In this document: positions 47,832 through 56,088 of the stretch, in pieces
How the letters are laid out: each line of letters opens with the position of its first letter
How positions within the stretch are numbered: the first letter of the stretch is position 1
Origin: Indolivaga macrotermitis
GTDB lineage: Bacteria > Bacteroidota > Bacteroidia > Bacteroidales > Dysgonomonadaceae
Assembly: GCF_900128985.1 (NCBI RefSeq)
Contig: NZ_FQUC01000006.1
Coordinates: forward strand, 158,732-222,731
DNA length: 64,000 bases
Direction of reading: 5' to 3'
The notes under the pieces: model-generated
The model's input: the letters and a program-made list of their open reading frames with translations, nothing else
Databases searched by the model: none
Told to the model about the DNA's origin: nothing
Translations under genes and position numbers: made by a program

Positions 47832-49058
47832 ATGATCGATTCAATTATAACTACTATACAAAACCAAAAAGCTATCCTTGTCGGATTAATTACTCAGCAA
47901 CAAACCGAAGAACAGGTAGAAGAATACCTTGATGAGCTAGCTTTTCTCGCTGACACAGCTGGGGCCGAATCTGTAAAATATTTCACTCAGAAACTCGACC
48001 ACCCCAACCCTGTGACTTTTGTTGGAACAGGAAAGCTTCAGGAAATCAGAGAATACATGGAAGAACACGAGATCGGCCTCGTTATTTTTGATGATGAACT
48101 TTCGGCGAAACAGATACGCAATATTGAAAAAGAACTTCAAGTAAAAATATTGGACAGAACAAGCCTTATTCTTGATATATTTGCAATGAGGGCACAAACA
48201 GCATATGCAAAAACTCAGGTAGAGCTAGCTCAATACCAATACCTTTTACCTCGATTAACCCGGATGTGGACTCACCTCGACAGACAACGAGGCGGAGGCG
48301 CACTTATGCGTGGAGTTGGTGAAACCCAGCTCGAAACAGACCGCCGTATTGTTTTAGACAAAATTTCGGATCTGAAGAACCAATTAAAGTCCATTGACAA
48401 ACAGATGGTTGTGCAACGCAAAAACCGTGGTAAAATGGTACGGGTAGCATTAGTCGGATATACCAATGTCGGAAAATCAACTATGATGAATATGCTAAGC
48501 AAATCGGAAGTATTTGCCGAAAATAAGCTTTTCGCAACCTTGGATACAACAGTCCGAAAGGTTATCATAGACAATCTTCCTTTTCTATTATCGGATACAG
48601 TCGGATTTATTCGCAAACTGCCAACCCATCTGGTCGAATCATTTAAATCAACATTAGACGAAGTTCGCGAAGCCGATCTATTAATTCATGTCGTTGATAT
48701 CTCACACCCTAATTTCGCTGAACAAATCGAAATTGTGGAGAAAACTTTACTTGAAATTGATGGTGAAGAAAAACCGACAATACTGGTCTTTAATAAAATA
48801 GATGCATTCTCATACGTCAAAAAGGATGAATTTGATCTAACACCATCTACAAGAGCCAATCTCTCATTAGATGACTTACGTAAAACATGGATGGCCAAAA
48901 TGCAAAACAACTGCATCTTTATATCGGCAAAAAACAAAACAAACATCGAAGAGCTAAAAGAGATGTTATACAACAAGGTTAAGGAAATACATATAGAGAG
49001 ATATCCATATAATGACTTCCTATTCCAGAAATACGATGAAGATGTAGATACTGAATAA
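47832..49058 (+). CDS. hflX: Ribosome-associated GTPase HflX
   Basis: 408 residues. N-terminal HflX domain with the glycine-rich FVGTGKLQEI and a basic segment GGGALMRGVGETQLETDRR, then the G domain: G1 GYTNVGKST, G3 DTVGFIRKLPTHLVESFKSTLDE, G4 FNKID and G5 SAKN. HflX splits stalled ribosomes under heat or antibiotic stress. Single gene with a long leader and a strong terminator. Confidence 0.97.
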   Translation: MIDSIITTIQNQKAILVGLITQQQTEEQVEEYLDELAFLADTAGAESVKYFTQKLDHPNPVTFVGTGKLQEIREYMEEHEIGLVIFDDELSAKQIRNIEKELQVKILDRTSLILDIFAMRAQTAYAKTQVELAQYQYLLPRLTRMWTHLDRQRGGGALMRGVGETQLETDRRIVLDKISDLKNQLKSIDKQMVVQRKNRGKMVRVALVGYTNVGKSTMMNMLSKSEVFAENKLFATLDTTVRKVIIDNLPFLLSDTVGFIRKLPTHLVESFKSTLDEVREADLLIHVVDISHPNFAEQIEIVEKTLLEIDGEEKPTILVFNKIDAFSYVKKDEFDLTPSTRANLSLDDLRKTWMAKMQNNCIFISAKNKTNIEELKEMLYNKVKEIHIERYPYNDFLFQKYDEDVDTE

Positions 49059-49080
49059 ATAATTAAAAAATCTGATAAAC

Positions 49081-49122
49081 AAGAACGGAAATATTTGTTA
49101 ATATTTCCGTTCTTGTTTTTTC
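49081..49122 (+). terminator. Intrinsic terminator of hflX
   Basis: AAGAACGGAAATATT (49081-49095) and AATATTTCCGTTCTT (49100-49114) form a perfect 15-bp stem with a 4-base loop, followed by GTTTTTTCT. Begins 22 bases after the hflX stop. Confidence 0.9.
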
Positions 49123-49138
49123 TATCTTATAAAAAAAA

Positions 49139-49167
49139 CAGTAGCGTGTAATCACTACACACTACTG
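49139..49167 (-). repeat. 29-bp hairpin repeat, copy 1 (terminator-like on minus strand)
   Basis: CAGTAG-x-GTGTA pairs with TACAC-x-CTACTG around loop ATCAC, with one internal mismatch. On the minus strand it is followed by eight T. 26 of 29 bases match copy 2 at 49383. Confidence 0.65.
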
Positions 49168-49307
49168 CCTTATTGGTTTGTTTATATCTTTGTATGCTAA
49201 AGCATTAATACACAAACAGAACCAATGAACGTATATTAGGGATATTCACGTAGTCTAATTCATTATTATATATTTTCATCTTCTGTTTAATTCCTTGTTT
49301 ATATATA

Positions 49308-49682
49308 TTACGCCACAGCAACCGAGAACCTTCTTTCGGGGAAAAATGAGAATCCGCTCATTTTTTCTGACAAAAAAGTAAACAGCAGAGTGTAATCACT
49401 ACACCCTACTGCCAAATATAATTGTGTCAGTGGTATTTGCATAGAATTTGAACAACACTCAAACAAACAATTCTTTTTGAATTTTGAAATACCAATACAA
49501 TTATTTATACATGTACTCGGAATATATTTTTTTCGTTTTACATCTTCTTGATCATCCACAGAAACAGGCATACATCTTTTTGCATTTCTTCCAAAGCATA
49601 TAATTTCTTTTTTTAAAGAAATTCTTGCAATAATATCAATTAAAGAAATACCAAAACCCATCTCTGACTTAATTATTTTCAA
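49308..49682 (-). CDS. Doubtful 124-codon frame
   Basis: Frame starting MKIIKSEMGFGISLIDIIARIS. I do not recognise it. It has six Cys in mid-sequence, no signal peptide, and its 3' third runs through two hairpins, one of them terminator-like, which is unusual for a real gene. In favour: a -7 element lies about 50 bases upstream. It may instead be part of a short non-coding transcript. Low confidence. Confidence 0.2.
   Translation of the reverse strand: MKIIKSEMGFGISLIDIIARISLKKEIICFGRNAKRCMPVSVDDQEDVKRKKYIPSTCINNCIGISKFKKNCLFECCSNSMQIPLTQLYLAVGCSDYTLLFTFLSEKMSGFSFFPERRFSVAVA
49383..49411 (-). repeat. 29-bp hairpin repeat, copy 2 (terminator-like on minus strand)
   Basis: CAGCAG-x-GTGTA / TACAC-x-CTACTG, loop ATCAC, followed on the minus strand by TTTACTTTTTTG. 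Differs from copy 1 at three positions; the internal mismatch is C/A in copy 1 and A/C in copy 2. Confidence 0.65.
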
Positions 49683-49728
49683 GTAATTTTATTAATACAT
49701 CAATTATGTACTAAATATTAAATTGACA

Positions 49729-49745
49729 TGTACAAAAGTAGTACA
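49729..49745 (-). promoter_or_regulatory. Minus-strand promoter element inside a TGTAC palindrome
   Basis: TGTACAAAAGTAGTACA has inverted arms TGTAC/GTACA; its minus strand contains -7 TACTTTTG (49733-49740). Another TGTAC lies at about 49707. A repressor bound here would cover the start of a minus-strand transcript. Confidence 0.45.
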
Positions 49746-50025
49746 TTTTTACTAAAAACATAGTATTTAGGTAAAAAAAATCAGGCTTTTTAGTGAAAAA
49801 AAATTAAACAAATACTCTCCATCAAATAAAACACTATAAAACAAGCAATTAAATATTCAAAATCTATACAAAATATCTTTTTTTTCTACAAAAAAGAGAA
49901 AAAAGTCAAATAAAAAGAACAAAATAAACTAAAAAGCTTGCATAACAAGAGACTAAAAACAGAAATATTTTATACCATCCAAATCATTTTAGCAAAAAAA
50001 AACGTTTTTTCTCGAAACCTTTCAC

Positions 50026-50033
50026 TAAATTTG
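50026..50033 (+). promoter_or_regulatory. -7 promoter element of the S24 regulator
   Basis: TAAATTTG (TAnnTTTG), 32 bases before the ATG at 50066; a T-rich block lies about 20 bases upstream. Confidence 0.55.
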
Positions 50034-50065
50034 CAAACACTCTTGAACAACATTTTATCAATCTT

Positions 50066-50737
50066 ATGGATCCAACAACTAAAAACAGAATTATTCAATT
50101 CATTAATTACAAAAACATTAGTAAGACAATATTCCTGGCTACAACTAATATAAAGCGAGGATTTCTGGATAAAGACAAACTTGACGCCAGCGTATCCGAC
50201 CAACTACTTGCTAAGATTATTGCGACATACCCCGAACTTTCTCTCGAATGGTTAATTACAGGAAAGGGAAATATGATAAATAAGCAGAAAAGTTCATCCC
50301 ACTCCGAAAATAGCGAGGCGGACAAACCTATCCCCTTATACACTCTGGACAAAATAAGTAAAGCGAAACATCCGGGAATTGGCCCTTGGCGGAGTAATGA
50401 AACGGTTTCGATTCCGCATATGCCACCTTGTGATGCAGCCTTATATGTACAAGCCGATACTATGTATCCGATTTTAAAAACAGGAGACATAGTTCTCTAT
50501 AAAAGAATAACCAATCTGGATTCATTATATTGGGGCGAAATGTACGTTATGGACTTAGAAAGACCCGAAGATGAAAACTATCTTACTTTGAAATATATAT
50601 TCAAATCAGAGCTTGGTGATGACTACATATCTCTTCATAGTTACAATCCGATATATCCGCCACTGGACGTATTAAAATCAAGGATAAATCGTATAGGGAT
50701 AGTAAAAGCCTGTATTCGCTACAATAGTTTGTTGTGA
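50066..50737 (+). CDS. LexA/CI-like S24-family transcriptional regulator with Thr at nucleophile position
   Basis: 223 residues. N-terminal helix-turn-helix of the Bacteroidota type (TKNRIIQFINYKNIS ... SDQLLAKIIATYPELSLEWLITGKG), a linker at 70-90, and a C-terminal S24 fold: ALYVQADTMYPILKTGDIVLYK and ENYLTLKYIFK. In self-cleaving LexA/CI relatives the first motif reads GDSM; here the Ser is Thr132, while a candidate Lys176 is present. It may therefore not self-cleave, or do so slowly. No phage genes are nearby, so it looks like a chromosomal regulator. Target unknown; the TGTAC palindromes upstream are possible. Confidence 0.85.
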   Translation: MDPTTKNRIIQFINYKNISKTIFLATTNIKRGFLDKDKLDASVSDQLLAKIIATYPELSLEWLITGKGNMINKQKSSSHSENSEADKPIPLYTLDKISKAKHPGIGPWRSNETVSIPHMPPCDAALYVQADTMYPILKTGDIVLYKRITNLDSLYWGEMYVMDLERPEDENYLTLKYIFKSELGDDYISLHSYNPIYPPLDVLKSRINRIGIVKACIRYNSLL

Positions 50738-50775
50738 GAATATAATAATTCAGGGGAACATGAAATTGTTATTAT

Positions 50776-50810
50776 AAAAAAAGCGGAATCTTAAAAGATT
50801 CCGCTTTTTT
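50776..50810. terminator. Bidirectional terminator between S24 regulator and fba
   Basis: AAAGCGGAATC pairs with GATTCCGCTTT around a short TTAAAA loop, flanked by A-run and T-run, so it can work for both convergent genes. Confidence 0.9.
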
Positions 50811-50827
50811 ATTTATGGACAAGCGTT

Positions 50828-51823
50828 TTAAGCTTTACCTGCACTACCTAGTACAGCTTCAATCTTGTGCTTGTATAGTTTTCTCATATTGTCGCGAGCT
50901 GGTCCAAGATATTTACGAGGATCGAATTCACCCGGTTTAGTTGCAAATACTTCACGAACCGCAGCAGTCATAGCAAGACGGCTATCAGAGTCGATATTTA
51001 TTTTACATACAGCCGATTTAGCAGCTTTACGCAATTGATCTTCCGGAATACCGATCGCATCTTTCAATGCACCACCATATTTATTGATTGTAGCAACTTC
51101 TTCCTGAGGAACCGAAGATGCACCATGTAATACGATAGGGAATCCAGGTAGTTCTTTCTCTACACCTTCTAGAATATCGAAACGCAATGGAGGTGGAACT
51201 AATACACCGTTAGCATCTCTTGTACATTGCTCTGGAGTAAATTTGTTTGCACCATGAGAAGTACCGATAGAAATAGCAAGAGAATCACATCCTGTTCTTG
51301 TTGCGAAATCTACAACTTCTTCAGGTTGTGTATATGTATGGTGTTCTGCAACAACATCATCTTCGATACCAGCCAATACTCCTAGTTCTCCTTCTACTGT
51401 CACATCAAATTGATGCGCATATTCTACTACTTTTTTAGTAAGAGCAATATTTTCTTCGTAAGGAAGGTGAGATCCGTCGATCATTACTGATGAGAAACCT
51501 GAATCGATACACTCTTTGCAAGTTTCGAAAGTATCACCATGGTCTAAGTGAAGAACGATTTGTGGATTTTCCCATCCTAAACTTTTTGCGTATTCTACAG
51601 CTCCTTGAAGCATATAACGCAATAAGATAGGATTAGCATATTGACGTGCACCCTTTGATGCCTGAACAATAACTGGAGATTTTGTTTCTGATGCAGCTTG
51701 TACGATAGCTTGCAATTGCTCCATATTATTAACATTGAACGCAGGGATCGCATATCCGCCTTTTACAGCTTTTGCGAACATGTCTTTTGTATTTACAAGA
51801 CCTAATTCTTTGTAACTTACCAT
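50828..51823 (-). CDS. fba: Class II fructose-bisphosphate aldolase
   Basis: 331 residues. Zinc-dependent aldolase of glycolysis and gluconeogenesis, splitting fructose-1,6-bisphosphate into dihydroxyacetone phosphate and glyceraldehyde-3-phosphate. Motifs: IVLHLDHGDTFETCKECIDSGFSSVMIDGSH with catalytic Asp and a zinc-binding His, GTSHGANKF with a second His, and VLHGASSVP with a third. Single gene, with its terminator shared with the convergent S24 regulator. The 367 bases upstream separate it from the divergent DUF3857 gene and hold no other gene. Confidence 0.97.
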   Translation of the reverse strand: MVSYKELGLVNTKDMFAKAVKGGYAIPAFNVNNMEQLQAIVQAASETKSPVIVQASKGARQYANPILLRYMLQGAVEYAKSLGWENPQIVLHLDHGDTFETCKECIDSGFSSVMIDGSHLPYEENIALTKKVVEYAHQFDVTVEGELGVLAGIEDDVVAEHHTYTQPEEVVDFATRTGCDSLAISIGTSHGANKFTPEQCTRDANGVLVPPPLRFDILEGVEKELPGFPIVLHGASSVPQEEVATINKYGGALKDAIGIPEDQLRKAAKSAVCKINIDSDSRLAMTAAVREVFATKPGEFDPRKYLGPARDNMRKLYKHKIEAVLGSAGKA

Positions 51824-52158
51824 TGTTTTTAATATTAATTATATATAAATACTGATTATACTCGAATAACCTATACAAAAATAAAAAAATAAAGCGAGAA
51901 AAAAATATTTAAGAATGTATTTAATTGTGTTTTGATAGCAGAATGACATATGAACAAGCAAAATGCAATCTGTAGTTTTCAAACTTGCTATTATTTTCAC
52001 TTTATAAGATTACATTTTGACTATCCATAATCTAATAATTACAGATATAATTAAAAAGCAACTTATTTTCTGATGAAACACAAAAAACTTCTTCTCTTAC
52101 TTCACATTTGCCATTAAAATCCTTTTACATATTCTTAGTTTTATTAACAATATATATT

Positions 52159-52166
52159 TACTTTTG
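52159..52166 (+). promoter_or_regulatory. -7 promoter element of the DUF3857 operon
   Basis: TACTTTTG, 24 bases before the ATG at 52191; a TTTT block lies about 17 bases upstream. Confidence 0.55.
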
Positions 52167-52190
52167 ACAAAAATCTAACTGATTAAACCT

Positions 52191-54032
52191 ATGCGTCATT
52201 TTATAACCTTAATTTCAATATTACTAAGCACCTTGTCTCTAGCTGCAAACGACGAAAGAGATAGCGAAATTGTTAGTTTAATTTCCTATAGGCAGTTACA
52301 AGGTAATAAACTAATAATCACGGATTCGGTAACCATACAAATAAACAATCGGGACGGGGCTGATCTGGCACACATAATAATACCTTATAGAAAAGGAGAA
52401 AAAGTAGATATTGGTGATGCATGGATCGAAGATATGTCCGGCAATATTATTCGAAAATTAAAAAATAAGGAGATTTCAGACCGAAGCTCTATTTCTGATT
52501 TCTCTTTATATGAAGACGATTTTGTAAAAGAGTTTAATCTTACACATAACCAATATCCGTACAAAATAAAATATTCGTATAAGACCACAAGTTCACGCTT
52601 TTTCCAAATTGCATCTCTAGACTATACCGGCAAACAAACTCCTATTAAACAGGCTCAAATAGTTATTGAAACAGATGATAATAATCAGATCAGATACAAA
52701 CAAAAAAATATATCCAACCCTAGTGTAGAGAAGCTTAATAAAAGTATCAGATACACATGGACATATAGTTTCGAACCTCAAAAATGGGAACGCTATGCAT
52801 CCATCAATGATAGCAAAGAACCATATTTACATGTAGTCCCCTTAAATTTTACTTATGGAGTAACCGGAAGTTTTGAAAACTGGCAAACTTTCGGTAACTG
52901 GATATACAGGTTGAATAAAGGACGGGACATACTGCCTGACCTCGAGAAACAAAAGATTGACGCATTTACAAAAGATATTACCGAAAAGAGAGAGAAAATA
53001 AGAACTTTATATCATTATTTGCAAGATTATAACCGCTATATTAATATATCTCTAAACATTGGCGGCCTACAGACCTACCCTGCCGAATATGTATCGAACA
53101 ATCATTATGGAGATTGTAAAGCCCTGACCAACTACATGCAAGCAATGCTAAAATACATTGGTATAGAATCTTTTTATACACTCATAAATTCGGATAACCG
53201 TATTGAAGACATAGATCCTGATTTTGCATCTCAAGCCTTTAATCATGCTATATTAACGATCCCTGTCGAAAATGACACACTATTTCTGGAGTGTACAAGT
53301 AAAACACTTCCCTTTGGATACATCCATTCATCGATACAAGGCCGGAAAGCTCTTTTAATTTCCGAAAACACCAGTCACCTTATCAATATTCCGTCTTTGA
53401 AAGATGAAGACGTATTATGTGAAGATTCAAGTAAAACAACATTAAATTCCAATGACCTAACCGTAATCCATACGAAAGCGATTCAACGTGGGCCCGATTT
53501 TGAGACTACAAACTATATAATCAGCAGTAAAAACAAAAATACTACAGATAAATATATTCGCCAAAACATTATTCCAAATATAACTGAACTAGTCGATTAT
53601 AGTATAAATGAACTCTCAAGAGACAGTCTGTTCATCGAAATAGAAGCTTCGGGAAATATCCATAATCTATTTAAATATTTTGGAAATAATATCTCTATAT
53701 CACCTATCTCTTCGTTTGACTTACCTACCATGGAAAGTATCAGCTATAGGAAGCGTGACATACAAATAGATTATCCATACTTTCAAAAATATACCGAGAC
53801 GTACGAAGTAAACAATACATCTGTATCCAAAATACCTGACAATATTACTCTGGAAACAAAGTATGGTAATTTTTCACTTAACTTCGATCTGGATGGAAAT
53901 AAGATACTTATAAAAAAATCTTTACTTATTAAATCAGGCAGATATCCAATAACTGAATATGATAAATTCTATGACTTTATCCAACAGGTCAGAAATATTC
54001 AAACGAAAAAATATTATATCGAAATACTATGA
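52191..54032 (+). CDS. Exported DUF3857/transglutaminase-like protein, catalytic Cys kept
   Basis: 613 residues. Signal peptide (LISILLSTLSLAA). DUF3857 beta domain at about 30-215 (IIIPYRKGEKVDIGDAWIEDMSGNII; NLTHNQYPYKIKYSY), then a transglutaminase core at about 265-375 with NHYGDCKALTNYMQAMLKYIGI (Cys309) and FNHAIL (His352). Found widely in Bacteroidota; the true role is unknown. It overlaps the next gene, a relative, by 4 bases, so the pair is co-translated. Confidence 0.85.
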   Translation: MRHFITLISILLSTLSLAANDERDSEIVSLISYRQLQGNKLIITDSVTIQINNRDGADLAHIIIPYRKGEKVDIGDAWIEDMSGNIIRKLKNKEISDRSSISDFSLYEDDFVKEFNLTHNQYPYKIKYSYKTTSSRFFQIASLDYTGKQTPIKQAQIVIETDDNNQIRYKQKNISNPSVEKLNKSIRYTWTYSFEPQKWERYASINDSKEPYLHVVPLNFTYGVTGSFENWQTFGNWIYRLNKGRDILPDLEKQKIDAFTKDITEKREKIRTLYHYLQDYNRYINISLNIGGLQTYPAEYVSNNHYGDCKALTNYMQAMLKYIGIESFYTLINSDNRIEDIDPDFASQAFNHAILTIPVENDTLFLECTSKTLPFGYIHSSIQGRKALLISENTSHLINIPSLKDEDVLCEDSSKTTLNSNDLTVIHTKAIQRGPDFETTNYIISSKNKNTTDKYIRQNIIPNITELVDYSINELSRDSLFIEIEASGNIHNLFKYFGNNISISPISSFDLPTMESISYRKRDIQIDYPYFQKYTETYEVNNTSVSKIPDNITLETKYGNFSLNFDLDGNKILIKKSLLIKSGRYPITEYDKFYDFIQQVRNIQTKKYYIEIL

Positions 54033-55996
54033 AGAAGTTTATTATTTTGTTGCTAACAACAGCACTTTTACCAAACTTGTATTCTCAGGAAAACTATTCG
54101 GAGCAATATGGAAAAATCACTCAATATGAGATGTCAATCACTGAATATCCGGACGATCCCGATGCCGAAGCCTTAGTTTTATATAGCTTAGGTAATAACT
54201 ATTTTCGAGGAGTGGACGGACAGGGCTTTTTTCTGTACATGGAGGTTAAAAGAAAAATTAAGATATTGAAACAAGCCGGTGTAATATATGCCAATATAGA
54301 AATCCCTCTTTATAAGAAGGATAGTGAGATTGAATATCTGCAAGATGTAGACGCAACTGTTTATAATATGGAAAATGGACAGCTTGTCAAAAGTAAATTT
54401 GACACGAAAAAAATTTTCGATGAAAAAATTAATAATGAATTATCTATTAAAAAAATTGCTTTACCCGATGTCAGGGAAGGATCTATCATCGAATACAAAT
54501 ATAAAATAGAAACACCCTTTTTCTTCCATATGAGAAAATGGAATTTTCAAGAAAAAATTCCGGTAATACAGAGTAAACTTATATATAAAGCAATACCTTA
54601 TTTCGAATATACATACATTGTCCGCGGCGCAAAACAATTTGATGAATACGACTCGCAGACTATAAACCGCGATATCTCTTTTGCCGGACTCACTTACAAA
54701 GAAAAACTATACACCTTCGGGATGAAAGACTTACCGGCATTCAGAGACGAGGAATTCATCAGTTCAGAAAAAGACTTTATTGCAAGTATTAATTTTCAAA
54801 TATCACGCACTTATTCCTTTTATAACGGAGCCAAGCGTGATTACATGTCTACGTGGCCCGAAATGTGCAACGAATTTCTAAAAGATCCAGATTTTGGCAA
54901 ATACATTAAAGACAGCGAAAAAGAAGGGAAGAAAATAGTATCAACCCTCAACCTATCTGATAAATCCGAATTAGAACAAGCTAAAATCATTTCGGAATAC
55001 GTAAAAAACATGTATAGCTGGGATGGATATAATACAAAATATTCTACTGACAAATTATCTTCTTTTCTCAAAGCAAAACGAGGTACAGCCGCCGACATTA
55101 ACCTTTTTCTTATCGGATTACTGAAATCTGCCCAAATAGACACTGAGCCTTTAGTCTTAAGTACCAGAAACAATGGATCTGTCAGTAAAGGACACCCCTT
55201 CCAACAATTTTTGAATTATGTTATTGCCCGTGTAGTTATAGACGGCAAAACATATTTCATTGACGCAACTGATCCGCTGCGGCATTTCGACGAATTACCT
55301 ACCAGATGTACCAATGTTGAAGGTCTGGTTGTAAAAGCTAAATCGGAGGAAGAATGGCTCGTAACTACACAAAAAGAGATATCTTCTATAGAAAAAGAAT
55401 TCAAAATAAAGGTTATTCCACCCAAAAGCCTTCTGGATGTACAAATAACATATACCCTTTCAGGTCAGGAAGCGTATGATTATCGTTCTATATATAGCGG
55501 AAAAGAAGAGAATCTGATTGAAAACTTCCGTAAAAAGAACAATATAAATAAGATTGACAGTTTGCATATTTTTAATTACGAGAACCCCGAAAAACCTTTC
55601 AAATTTACATTCACCTCTTCTACCGGATTTGAAAGTACACCGGATAAACTCTTTATTCATCCATTCTGTAATCTATCTATATCGTCCAATATATTTAAAC
55701 AAAAACAAAGGATGCTGCCTATAGACTTAATATACCTACAAAAAGAAGCATATAAATCAGAAATAACAATTCCGAACGGATATGAAATTGAGTATATACC
55801 CAACCCCTTAGAACATAGCAGCCGAATTATGGATATCAACTATAAAAGCGAGATTAATAACAATAAAATAATCATCACAGCTACTTACGAATTCAACACC
55901 AATATATATGACGCCAAAGACTATGCTCGTCTTAAAGGCTCCTTCAGTGTACTCATAAAACAGTTTAGTGATATGGTTGTTTTAAAAAAGAAATAA
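54029..55996 (+). CDS. Exported DUF3857/transglutaminase-like protein lacking the catalytic Cys
   Basis: 655 residues, signal peptide ending LYSQ. Same layout as the preceding gene product: DUF3857 domain (GSIIEYKYKIETPFF at about 151-165) and transglutaminase-like domain, but the active-site segment reads KAKRGTAADINLFLIGLL, so the Cys expected near residue 354 is Ala. STRNNGSVSKGHP and the later FIDATDPLRHF are retained. Such Cys-less forms are common partners in this family, probably binding rather than cutting or joining peptides. Ends before a strong bidirectional terminator. Confidence 0.85.
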   Translation: MKKFIILLLTTALLPNLYSQENYSEQYGKITQYEMSITEYPDDPDAEALVLYSLGNNYFRGVDGQGFFLYMEVKRKIKILKQAGVIYANIEIPLYKKDSEIEYLQDVDATVYNMENGQLVKSKFDTKKIFDEKINNELSIKKIALPDVREGSIIEYKYKIETPFFFHMRKWNFQEKIPVIQSKLIYKAIPYFEYTYIVRGAKQFDEYDSQTINRDISFAGLTYKEKLYTFGMKDLPAFRDEEFISSEKDFIASINFQISRTYSFYNGAKRDYMSTWPEMCNEFLKDPDFGKYIKDSEKEGKKIVSTLNLSDKSELEQAKIISEYVKNMYSWDGYNTKYSTDKLSSFLKAKRGTAADINLFLIGLLKSAQIDTEPLVLSTRNNGSVSKGHPFQQFLNYVIARVVIDGKTYFIDATDPLRHFDELPTRCTNVEGLVVKAKSEEEWLVTTQKEISSIEKEFKIKVIPPKSLLDVQITYTLSGQEAYDYRSIYSGKEENLIENFRKKNNINKIDSLHIFNYENPEKPFKFTFTSSTGFESTPDKLFIHPFCNLSISSNIFKQKQRMLPIDLIYLQKEAYKSEITIPNGYEIEYIPNPLEHSSRIMDINYKSEINNNKIIITATYEFNTNIYDAKDYARLKGSFSVLIKQFSDMVVLKKK

Positions 55997-56000
55997 GCTG

Positions 56001-56051
56001 ATAATAAACAAAGAGCATACCCCAAATCGGGATATGCTCTTTGTTTATTAT
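56001..56051. terminator. Bidirectional terminator with 19-bp perfect stem
   Basis: ATAATAAACAAAGAGCATA (56001-56019) is exactly complementary to 56033-56051; the loop contains CCCC/CGGG. Lies between convergent genes ending at 55996 and 56089. Confidence 0.92.
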
Positions 56052-56088
56052 CATGTAAATCTGTGTTTTATCTGCAGTTATTAAGATC

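Larger units (their letters stand above)
49168..50065. other. Hairpin-rich, very AT-rich intergenic stretch between hflX and the S24 regulator
   Basis: Holds two copies of a 29-bp hairpin repeat, a third hairpin AAAAATGAG/CTCATTTTT (49342-49366), a cluster of TGTAC/GTACA half-sites at 49707-49745 and a minus-strand -7 element (49733-49740). An open frame of 124 codons lies on the minus strand (49308-49682). The part 49750-50020 is mostly A/T with no gene. Confidence 0.5.

Noticed and set aside
49139..49411. Possible small CRISPR array
   Set aside because: Only two palindromic copies 244 bases apart, no regular spacers and no cas genes.
50066..50737. Prophage repressor marking a prophage
   Set aside because: No integrase, structural or replication genes of phage type lie nearby; neighbours are housekeeping genes.
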